Shown here: positions 11,201 through 23,200 of the stretch, piece by piece
Layout: each line of letters starts with the position of its first letter
Numbering within the stretch: position 1 is the first letter of the stretch
NCBI RefSeq assembly: GCF_004027225.2
Contig: NC_044288.2
Coordinates: 1,456,719-1,520,718, forward strand
Direction: 5' to 3'
Source: Strigops habroptila
Taxonomy: Eukaryota; Chordata; Aves; Psittaciformes; Psittacidae
DNA length: 64,000 nucleotides
Notes under the pieces: model-generated
Database searches by the model: none
What the model was told of the DNA's origin: nothing
The model's input: the letters and a program-made list of their open reading frames with translations, nothing else
Made by a program: the position numbers and the translations under genes

Positions 11201-14200
11201 CTTGAACCTGTCTTATACACTGAAGCCATTAGTGCTCGTCTCTTTGGGGGAAGGTTCTGATAAATGGCTACTCAACAAGTTGCTAATATTAGCTGCAAGA
11301 CTCTTGGTCTCTGCAGGGATTGCACTCAAGCAATGCTGCAGCGTTTTCTAGTCAGTTTATTTAATCTTAGGAAATATTCTACCATCTTTTATGGGTTTAT
11401 ACAGACCAGATAGTTTATGATCTAAGGGTCTATCAAAATAATTGAGTACTAAATTTGGCTTTTTAAATAGATTGGTTTTAATGGGTGTATTTTTAGAAAG
11501 GTACAGAGTTTTATATGTTTGATTTGTTTCTGTAGTTGCTATGAGAGCGTTACTGCTGGCTTTACTAAACAGATGACTATAGGATAGTCATCAATTGAGT
11601 CTCTAGGGACTACAGCTTGACAGCCTTTGAGTGTAATTTAATGCTTCTCATGCCATATATAATTTGAGTTATATGATCAAATCCTTCATTAAGCTGTTAG
11701 AGAAGCACTTAGACTGGTTAGTTACTAGTCATTCATGGCTTCTGTTGATGATCTTTGTGCTTTGTTTAAGGAGAATCTTTGTACACTTTCAGTCTTCCCT
11801 TCCCACCACCCTCCTTACGTCTTTATTAATGTTGTGTGGTCTTTGGAGAGTTTGTAACCTGCATTCACCTAGGAGTTGTGTTACTGAGTTCTAGGAGAAT
11901 AACCTATGAACTGGGCTCGACTTTTACTGATGCTTAGATATTTTTTTATAGAGTTGGGTTTTTTTTCCTCTTCAAGATCACACATGGTTGTGTCACTCTG
12001 CATTTGAGTTCTACCTTAGGGCTAGTGTTGTGTAGTTAGATCACTGACATAATTCCGAACAGCCCACAAAATAGCGTGAAGCTGGCCACTTATTTCTTGC
12101 TGTGTCTATGAAGTTAGGCTTCATATTAGAGCTTTCTGACTCTTATGACCACACTTGGTTTTAGTAAGCTCGTTGTAGGGTCATCAGTAGTGTCTTCCTT
12201 CCAGTCATAATCTGATGTGATCCTCTGTGTGTGCTGATAGGTGTTAAAATAAGTCCTTTGTGACAGAGTCCCAACTTGAAGTAATTTGAAGCCTGATATG
12301 ACCTGATCATCCTCTTAGGACAGTTTGGCTTGTATTGAATGATAGGGTGGAGCACTCTGAACTTCCTTTCCATACAGTCTTTACCCTAAGAGTTGCACAA
12401 AGCACAGTCATCTTCATTGGTTTGTGTTTTCTTTGCAGCTGGTACCTTGTTTGGCCTAGGGAGGGTGCAGCGTGAGAGAGGGATTGGAACTGGTAAGAAC
12501 ACAGACATAATGCTCTGGAGTTGCAGGAGGACATGCATACAGATGTTCCTTGTGAAGCAAGCTGATGGTAGAGCTGAGGTGTCCTTAGCTCAGTGCCCTG
12601 CTTGCTCTCAGTACTCCTTTGCAACTGCAGGAAAACGACATGGTGGCATAATGAAGTTTTATAAAGGCTGGGAGATACTACTGGCATCCCTGTGCTGATT
12701 TTTGAAATTACTCATATTTCTCTTAAAACTGGCTACGTTTTACATTGCTACTTCAGTACCACCTCTGGATAATGTAGGATTGCTGTGGGCAAGTAGGAAA
12801 ACGTAGGATAATTCCGCATTTGAAAAATGACTACAAGAAGAGGTCTGATGTGGGTTTTGTATCCCCTTGTAATGGCTTCATCTTTAAAATACTACAACTG
12901 GGTGATTTGTTCTTAATCTTGAACTTCTTGCATATTTTTCTGCAAAAATTTTGTTCGAAGGGGGAGGGTGAAGAGCTAAAACCTTGAGCATAAAGATCAC
13001 CACGAAGGAAAAGTAATTCTAGGACAGTTTTTCAGTGTTTTCTCTTTGTTATCAGGAGCTTACTCACTTTGTGGTCTGAAATCAAGTGTTCTTTTCGAGA
13101 AGGATTTTGCAATGAACTCCTTGGTCAGATGGGTTTGTTTTTTGTAATGTTCTAACTTGCAATATAAATCAACAATCTTTATTCTCACTATAAATAAAGA
13201 TTCCAGTGTTACATGTGTGGTTCTGTCTCCATAGCAGTTGAAGCGGAGTGCAAAACTCCTCCCTGCTTTTTTAACTAAACAGTTCACATTGTGCCAGTTG
13301 CATCTAGCTTGCTCCTCGATAGAAATTCTGATAACTTTATCAACAATAATAAATGCAATTTTTTTAGATTTTTATTTTAATAAAAGGGAGAACTTCTTTT
13401 CAGGAAAAAAGCTACAGTTTTATTTCTCCTTCAGACTAAAAGTTTCTCATTTCCAGAATTCTTCCACTGCGTATGCTTGATACTGCATATTGATATTTGG
13501 TTTTTAGATGAAAGTGTGTTATGAGAACTTCTAACGATACCTCCTTTTCTTTCAGACACTGCTGCAGTATGCTGGCAGTCGGGGTGCATCCGAACATGTT
13601 TTACCTTTTTTGGAAGTATATCGAATCTCCATCCAAAGCTTTGCTAATGCACGACCTTACTTGACTACCGAATGCGAAGATGTTCTTCTGGTACTTGGCA
13701 GGCTGGTGCTGTAAGTTTTAAGTTGGTACATTATCTTGTTTAAAAAATAAATAAAAAATGTATGCTTTATAAATGAAAGAACAAGTCGTTGGAATAGTGT
13801 GATGCTTCATTTGACAACTGTGTTTATGATTTATTATCTAGTAAATGTCTTAAGAACTCTTTTTTATCATACCACAAAAATGTACTTGAATATTGTTAAT
13901 GCATGTGAACAAGTGGTAAGGCTTTGTTCTTCTGTGCTTGGATAATCATGCAGGTACTAATTAGAAAGGTTCTTTCTTTGAAAATTCTGAAAATAAGAAC
14001 AATTTTCTGTAGAAAAAACTTAGCGTGGTCCTCATTAAACAGAAGCTTTCATATTAGACCTCCACTCATGGATTAATAAACCTGTCTCACTTGTTGTGTG
14101 GTTGCTGCTGTCAGTGTCTTCTCAACATGTTCCTTTCTGTAAAGGATGAGCTCGTTTGTATTTATGGCAATCAAGTTGTGCATGTGGGCTGTTGCTATAG

Positions 14201-17200
14201 GATAGCGGAATGGAAGAGTAGTTCAGCCTGAGCTTTTTGACATGTGCCAGTAGACACGACTTAAAGCACAGCAATTCTTGGAACAAAAGAGACAACTATT
14301 TTACAGACCATCAGCTAAGTTGCAGTAACTTGTAGTGCCTCGAAGTCTATTTGAAGTGCAAAACAGCTATTTGTAATTGAAAAGTGTAGCCTGAGGCTTT
14401 TCACACACATTGGAATAGAATCAGTTGCTACCCTTAGCCTGGAAAGATAACTTGATGTCTGGTCATTCCTTGCTGGTAAGGTTTTGTTCGAAGGGGGAGG
14501 GTGAAGAGCTAAAACCTTGAGCATAAAGATCACCACGAAGGAAAAGTAATTCTAGGACAGTTTTTCAGTGTTTTCTCTTTGTTATCAGGAGCTTACTCAC
14601 TTTGTGGTCTGAAATCAAGTGTTCTTTTCGAGAAGGATTTTGCAATGAACTCCTTGGTCAGATGGGGTTTTTTTTTTGTAATGTTCTAACTTGCAATATA
14701 AATCAACAGCTCAGAACCAGATATCTGTTTGATGCCTTGAATTTTTTAAATTTTTTTTTTGAGTTATGAGAAATATGTGAACTAGGAGTGATTATTTATT
14801 TAACCCTTTATCAAGAAGGAAAAACGCATGAAATCAGGGAAAGTCTGTCTTAACTTCTCAATATAGAAACTGAAGACTTCAGCTGCTAAATCATTTACCT
14901 GGTACATAATACATGTATTCTTGGCAAAATATCTGAATTGCTTTTACAGACTGTCCCTTTATGGATAAAGTATTCTCATCTTCATCATAATATCATTTAT
15001 TAGCTTGTATATTTTGCCTGTTTCCTACTCATGTCACTTAAAAGCTTGTCTTTCATTGTCTTTGTATGCAGGTCATCCATCCCTGGTGTATTTTCTATGT
15101 ATTTTGCCACTGTTAGATAATTTGAGGCAGGAATCCCAATTCTGTGTCAAAATTGCTTTTCTCTTGTTGAGAAATATCTGAATATTCTGCTTCTGCTAAT
15201 ATGGCTTCTTCTGTCTTTCAGTGTGGGGAGTTTGTTTGCTGTTACTTGTGTATTCAGATAACTTTGTGCTGGAGGGTAGTAGCAAGGCTGACTTGCTGGA
15301 ATCTCCCCTGTTCTTGTTATGATTACGCTTGAGAGGAATCTAAAGAATGATAAAGACAATGCGAGGTTGCAGCTAGGGTGAGGTGAATGGCATAACTGAA
15401 GTCAACTCTCCCATGGTTTTATTTTATATAAGAATTTCCAAGGAAGGGAGAGAGAAATCAGATGAGGGATTTAAAGGTGAAAGTTAAGTTCCGTGAGGGA
15501 GGAAGGCTATTATTTGGTTAGGGACATGAAAGTGTCCTGTTGCCATGTAACTGCAATTTTTGGGGTTGGGTTTTGTCATGCATGCTGTATATTTTTCAGA
15601 CTTGAAGCCCAAGGAGAAATGAAACAAGCAAGCTTCCTGTTGTAAAGCAAAAGTGTTCTACTTGCTACTTCCCTTCCAACATTCCTCCCAGAAAAGGGGG
15701 AAAGAACTTCCCCCTCCTGACATCCTTCTCAGCAGGGTGAACCACTAGTAGCAAAACTCAGTGTTACTGTGGGTTTCCTTGCCACCTGCCCAGTTGTGTG
15801 TTCACAGTAAATCTGACCTGATGTAGAGACTGTGCCACCCATAAGAAACATGATGCAGATGCAGTGTGAGACCATGTTGGTCCACTCTCTCTAACCTTAG
15901 GAAGTAAAAGGAAAGCTTGGAGTGCTGCTCTTCTAGTTTACAGATTTGGCAGATGATTGTGGCAGAACAGGAATGTTCTCCTTGGCCATGGCTGTGAAGG
16001 GACATACCTGCTTTGGTCAAGTAGAACTCAGACTTCTTGTTTCCACAGCCACAAACAGCACCACATTCCTCTCACACCACACCCCCACTGCCCTCAGTAT
16101 TACTATACCAAAGGTGTTGCCTCTCTAGAAAAATTAATAAAGAATTAACCATCTTAAATGTGTCTCTCACTGAGATGTGGTTAGCTGGCTGCCCTCAGGA
16201 ATCTTAGGAAACCCTGGAAGCTGATTGTTCCCCTGAGCTTCTGCAAGTGCTTTTCTTTCTGAGCGTACTGTGTGAGGGGGAAGGTGCATTCATGTTACCA
16301 GCAGTATGAACACAATGCTTTAACAATCTAATTTCAGATATTTTTTTCACTGTCCAAGTAGCACCTTAAGGGTTAAGCATAGAAAAATTATTTGTAAAAC
16401 CTGGCTTTGCCATCTTATTTGAACCTGATATTTTATTCACCCAATATCATATACATGAAAAAGTATTTCCAGGAATTGAGAGTGGAAGTAGATAGGATTG
16501 GTTTACTTGTAGTCTGAAAATGAGCTGTGCATCAGAGACTTTCCAAAAGCACATTGACCATGAAGTTTGCAAATGTTTTATTTGTTGAAAATAGTCTCTG
16601 TATGATGTCCACGAAAACTGGACGCTTAGCAGGTCGCTCTTTGGGTTTGTTTGTAGGGGTTTTTTTGCTTATGTTAAAATAGGGTTCAGTTACTGTCAGA
16701 CTTTGTGAAGTTTTTTTATAGTCTAATAGCAACCACCTGGGTCTGGACATCTGGGCTGGTGAATAATTTGTATTGCCGAGCTTGAGTACACGGGAGAAGT
16801 CAGTCCTGATTATTGTACAATACTGAGGCCTGTGACAGTTGGAATATCTGACAATCCTGTTGCCCACTTGTTTGTGGGCACAGTAATGATTGAGATTCCA
16901 GTGCCTGATGATGTGAACGATTACTGAATGACAGTGATGAAAGCTGTTGTATTTTCTGCCTATCTAATAGAAGTGTTCAGAGCTTTTGCAGGTCTAAACC
17001 TCTATTTAAAGGAACAGGATTAGGCAGTGAAGGCAGACTTCGGAAAGGTGAAAAGGATGGCCAGATGTTAATCCAGTATTTGTCCATTTGATCTTGTTCA
17101 AATATGTGGCTGCTGAATCTGGCTAAACACTGGTAAGGCACAGCAGAGCATTCTGCACGTAACTGTTCAATGTATTGATCAAAAGTCAAGAGGAAGGGAG

Positions 17201-20200
17201 AAAGGAAAGCCATTCTTCCTGGGTACTAAGCAATCTGCTTTATGGTCATCTCTTACTTTTCCCCTTCCCCAAAAGCTCAGCTCTTCTATCTTTGGTGAGA
17301 CTGAAGGGGTTGTCACAGAATCACAGAATGGTTAGAGTTGGAAGAGACCTTAAGGATCATCTAGTTCCAACTCCCCTGCCATGGTGAGGGACACCCTCCA
17401 GGTTGCTCAAAGACCAGCCTGGCCTTAAGCACTTCCAGGGATGGGGCATCCATAGCTTCCCTGTCATTCTTCTGTTTAGTATTTGGGTGTGGAGGTTTTG
17501 AAGAAAATAGCATGAGTTGGAACTATCTAACAATGCAGGTGTAGCTTATAGCAATTATTCAGTGTATTTATTATATGTAGAGTTTTCTTTCCTTCTGTTC
17601 TCATGTTTTATGAGAATGTTTTTGCTGTGTAAGTCCTATGAATCTCTAGACAAAGCGTCATGGTTAACACATTCAGTTTGGTTAGGTCAGATTGTTCTGT
17701 GTAGCAGTGTGGTTTTAAATAATCCGTATGTCCCGTACAAGGTTAGGTAGCTCCTGTTTGAGAACAGTTTAGGCAGCAGTCCTGCCTTTGCTTTGTCTCC
17801 TAGAAAACAGTGATTTAGAAAACAGTGATTCTTGTTCTCCAAGAGTTTTCCTTGAAATGAGATGGATTTTCTAAATACATACAGTTAATTTTTGTTTCTG
17901 AAAAGGGGTAGCGTTGACCTGATGGTCTAAATGAGGGAATATCAAGTAGGTCTTGCTTTTCTCACTTCTGTGTTTAGAATCTGAACTTATGTATGGAAGA
18001 TACAGGTCTCAGTTTGGATATTTGAGAGATGTTAAAACTTTCTGAACCCATCCTGCTGTCCTGAATTTTCATCTGGAAAACCTGATGCACAGCAGAAGTT
18101 CACATCCACTGTGCTGAGGCTGACTCATACCGACATTAATTGTTGACAAAATGGAACGTAACAAACTTCCCTGGGTAGAGAATCAAGACTGGGTGACCTG
18201 AGTCTTATTTTTAAGCAGGAGCTTGGCTTAATGAAGAAATAAGGGGATTTTTCCACCTGTGTTGTGTAGATAACTGAGCTACTCAAATACAGCAGCTCCC
18301 TGAATTAATGAACTTGGAATTTTACAATCAGATCTAACTCTGATTTTAATCTGAACACCTTTGATATGTATTCTCAATGTGGATGTGGTATATTTTTGTT
18401 TGGTAAGCTTTGCAGTTCACACCATAGACACTTGGATATTCCCACCCCTTTATCATAAGGTGTTTCTAGGAACCTATCCTGCGGGTCCGTTTCTGTGCTG
18501 ATGCACCTCTTGATACAGGTGTTGCTTTTGGGTTACTGTTAGGAAAATATGCTCTAGGTCCCTTTCTGTGCTAATGCATGTGTCTTCTTCTGTCAAGCTG
18601 TTCTTCAGCTTTATTTTCTTACCTGTTTCAGCGCTGACACTCTGTTAGGTAAAGCTGACTTTCATTCTCACTCCAGGCAAAGAGACCATGCTGGAGTCAA
18701 ATGAGTTTTAGGATTCTATTCAAAATGAGTATTAGGATTCTATTGTGAGAGGAAGGAGCAGAAATTCTGTAATGCAGTGTTCCTGAGCAACATTGAACAA
18801 AGTATCTTGGATTATAAAAGTAGCTGTAATCTCATCCTAGTGAGGTTGTACACAGTAAAAGGAAGCACTCTTTCCATATCGTGCCTGATTCTGGGGCTAT
18901 TTGTTGCTTTTGATTTGTGCAGTCAAACATGTTTCAATGTTACTGTCATTTCTTACTTGAATGCTAAGTAGTATGTGCCACAAATGTTCAGAATGTGTTC
19001 ACATAGCTTGCTTACTTGCCTTTTACTTTTCCAGGAGTTGTTTTGAGCTACTGCTTTCAATTCCTGAAAGTGAATTGCCGCATGAGGTGTGGTTAGGATT
19101 CCATCAGTCCATACAGGTAAGTGTTCTGAATTCCCTTTTTCCAACTTTAATTAATAAATAAAGCTGCTGTTGTGTTCCTCCTCTCCTTCCTCTGAATTCC
19201 ACCTGTCCTGGATTGCTGTTTTCTAGGCAGCAAGAATTTCTGAGCAGCAAAGGACTAACTGCAACAACAGCATTGGCAGCTTAGTTCCAGCAGCTGATTT
19301 AAAACTACATAGTCAACGGCAGTTGTAGCAAATCTTGGTCTTTCTAATGGTTTGTGTGAGAAAAAGACTGAGTTAGATGAGTCTTGCTGTGTTTATACTA
19401 AGAGACTCTTCCAGGATGAGGGCCAGATCTGTTGCTGCTATGCCTGTTCTGATTTTAACTGTGACGTGGGGATGTGGTGCTTTGGGTCATGGTTTAGTGG
19501 TGGACTTGGCAGTGCTAAGTGTTAACCCCAACTGGGTTAACAGTTAGACTTGGTGATCTTAAAGGTCTTTTCCAATCTAAATGATTCTATGATTTTATGA
19601 GTCCAGTTTTGTTGTCTCTAAGCAAGACCAGAGGCAAGCTGTGCGAAATGAAAACAACGTGTGAGATTGTGTGGCAGGAGTCCAAGCACAGACTTTATAC
19701 AGTGGCAGCAGCAAAAGGATGTGAATACAGGTGGGCAGATGCTGTAAGATATGAGTGGAAGGATTGGGGCAACAATCCCCAACAACAACAATCAAACAAC
19801 AACAGGACTCTTGGTACAGGTAAACTCAATCTGGGGGAAGAACTCTGGAGAGGTACTATGGGGATGGATGTAATCTGGCCAGTTGAGGAAGATAAAACAG
19901 TGCATTCAGAAATTGCTTTAGTGGGAGTAGAGATGTGTTGTTGTGGGAATTGAATGTGGGTTATGGAACAGGGTTCCCTTCAGACCTAACAGAGTATGAA
20001 TTCTGCCTTTAGCAAAGTTGTGTATTGAGGGTGAGTATAAAATGAAAACTTTTGTGACCCTGTAGTAGCTGCTGATAGCACCCAAGTTTGAGGATAAAAT
20101 GATATACACAAACTTCCTATATGATCCTAACTGCCACTTGCAAAACTCTGCCCTGTGGTTGTATACTTCATAGATACAAATTTAGATCAGTTTGTTGTTT

Positions 20201-23200
20201 TTCACTGGCGTTTTTAAAGTTGTCCTGAGGCTATAACTTGAGCATCTTTTGGCAGCAGCAGACTTAAGAGTTAGGTCTGTCATTCACCTGCCTGATCCCC
20301 CTGGCATTTAGCTGCATGTGAAGTGGGGATTGATTGTGCTTTAACTGTTAAAAACAAAAGAAAAAGAAACCTCACTCCTCCCCTGAGGCTCTTTCTGCTA
20401 AATTTGGTTTCCTGATCCAGCTTGCACAGGAAGGAAATACTTGAGGAGCAGCTGAGCATAAGGGTTGCTTAAGTGATGTTTTCAACTGCTTAAATACAGC
20501 TGAAAACTTTGTGTGTTGTAGCTCATGTATTAATCTCAGTGCTGTTAGTTAGGAGCAGTTTGAGCTCTGGTTAAGCACATACAAAGTCACTCTCATCTTT
20601 AGGGTGCAGCTGTAACACTCCAAAATTTTATTACCTTTGTGAGCAATGCTTCAGGCTCCATGCCAGAAATCAAGCAATCAGGTATGATTGCAAACATCAT
20701 ACTTGGCTATCTTTGCATCTGCAATTAGCACCATCTCTTCTACTGATATCAATAACTGATTTTGACACGGTCCCAGCAGTAGCTCACTTGCTAGTTTTTC
20801 TTTTCTAGTTTCAGAAGTAGCTTAGTCTTTAATTATTGATTTTCAGTTAGCAAGTCTGCTCGGGGCTAAGAGTTGGACCACAGTTACAGCAGTTAGCTAA
20901 AAATAAAATCAACATTGGGGCAATATTTACAGAAGCTCTTGGTTACTGTGAAGGAAGTTGAAATGAAGGTATCAAAACTGCTCGATTGTTGCATTCAGTT
21001 GTGAGGCTTTTAACTGTAGTGTTCCTTAGAAGGTGGAATCCTGCCATACAGTTGTGTTTGGAAAGAACTGATGTGTGCTTTTCCACTCAGTTCTGATGTT
21101 GGTTTGGTTTTGTTCTTGCAGCCAGAGAAGAACTAGTGTAGGACAGAAGCACTGACTCCCACTGAGTGTGCTTTCAGTATGTCCAGTAAATGCATTGAAT
21201 ATGCAGTGCTCTGAAGACTGTGGAAGAGTCATGAGGGAGCTGGAGCTGGGAGGGAGCTCCAGTTACCTGATCCACCTCTTCATTCAGAGTAAGGGCTATC
21301 TTCAGTCAGGTTGCTTAGGGTCCTTCCCCACCACGTTTTAAGTGTCTGTAAGAACGGAGATTGCACAAAGTTCGGGTAGTCCTTTCAAAGTGAGGGTATT
21401 TAAACAGTCCCTGTCAGTGATGTTCTGCAGCCTGGTCAGTGTCTTTCTGAACTGCAGCCCTCCAGTGTCAGGTGCTCTCCAAGTTCTGTATGAGCTGTGA
21501 ACTGGCAGAGAACATGCTTTGTCCCTTTGTTCAGACTATTAATTAAGATGTCAAAAGTATCAGCTCAGCGTTGACCCCTGAGAAGTGCTACTGGAGGCAG
21601 CTGCCACTTGGTCTTTGTACAAGTGGTCACAAGCCTGAGCCTGGCAGTTGAGCTGGTTTTCCCACCTGCATTATTGTGCACTTTTCCATATTTTAACAAT
21701 TAGGTTTTAAAGATACTGTGGGAGCCTGTCAGAAGCCTTGCTGAGTCTGGTGACTCTAGTGTCATCTGTAGCCTGTTGTCACAGAAGATAGGTTGATAAA
21801 ATGTGACTTGTACTTGGCAAATCCTGGCTGGCTCCAAGTCACATTTTTGTTCTTCAGCTGCCTGGATGTGCTTTCCAGGAGAATTTGCCCCATAGTCTTT
21901 CTGGGCACAGGTTATGCTGACTGAGCTATAGTTCTTCAGGGTCTCCTCCCCTTGGGCTTGAAAATGGGCTGGTGGTTTCTTCCAGTCACTTGGAACCTTC
22001 TCCCAGTGGCCGTGACCTTTCAGAGATCTTGGAGTGACATCCGTGATCTCCATTGACACCCTTGGCTTCTGTCTGGTAACACATCTCAGCATCTCATCTG
22101 TTGTGCTGCTTTGTGCCCCTTCTCTCCTCCAACTCTGACCCTAGTCATAGGGTCCAGGAAGGCCAAAGTGCAGGCCTTGACAGTAAAACTTGAGGCAAAG
22201 TTCCTGAGTGTACCGTAGCCTCTGTTTTTTGGTGCCCTGTCTTACTGAGCTGTTCTCAGATTTCTCTTGAGCTTTCTTTTGCTTTCAGTCATATTTTCCT
22301 CAGCAAAGTGAAGAAGACCAAACAGATGCTTCTGTCCTTCAGTTTGGCCCCCAAGCACCAAGCCTTGTGAGACATGAAGTCTGATGAGCACCTGAGGGTG
22401 GCGGATTGTTAAAATCCTATCTGACCATGACCACTGATAACTTGCTTTGTTTCCTTCTTCCTTTCCCATCTTGCCTATTACATTAAAGACTGGTTGTAGC
22501 TGGAAATCAAGTCTATTCAAAGGTCTGTCAGGACATTGTTACTTTAATGTTATGACTAGCGTAAGAAGAAGATTAGCCCAGCTATGGAGTAGAGTGATAC
22601 CAGCTTCTGGAATCAAGAATACATTTTCTGCTATCTTATCAGCTTACACAGGAACATACAAAATGTGCTTTACTTTTGACTTCCCTGTGCTTCTTGTGAC
22701 AAGATATCCTACAGATATGTAGGATACAGATATGTATCCTGTGTAGCAAAACACCACTCAGTGTTGCTTATCCTTGAAAATTTCACAATGCATTGCGTGC
22801 TAGTTGAGCAATCAGGAAGGTGGTTACTGTAATGACCTTTGTAGGGGTATGTGCATCCTCCTGTGGTTCCCTTTTGATTGTTGGAATCTTCTCTTAGTAT
22901 TTGCTGGGAATGGTTCTCTTTCTAAACTTGCCCGTGCTCTCGGTTTAGTGCAAGAATGACCCAAAGTCATCCGGATGCACAGACTCCCTGAAGAGCCCCA
23001 TACACTTAGTTTCGTGCTGTAGAGATGGGTGGACTATCCAAGGGATGAATGGATCTGTATAAACTTGCCACTGGACACTTGGCTTTAATTTGGGATGTAC
23101 TAAGTAGCATGTCTGATAGTATGGTTTCATAGTCATTTGAGAGGAGTCCTTAAAGAAACCTGTGAGACTATGACTTGTGACAGCTGTGGATCAGTAAATG

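Larger units (their letters stand above)
7936..13555. other. RLF intron 1
   Basis: 5.6 kb. It contains the rest of the CpG island, a reversed CR1 (9063-9345) and the left copy of the 226-bp direct repeat (12949-13174). I see no further exon. Confidence 0.8.
13711..19034. other. RLF intron 2
   Basis: 5.3 kb, AT-rich. It holds the right copy of the 226-bp repeat, a reversed CR1 fragment (17311-17463), a 15-bp tandem duplication (TTAGAAAACAGTGAT type, 17800-17830) and a 23/24-bp tandem duplication (18698-18744). Nothing else recognised. Confidence 0.8.
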
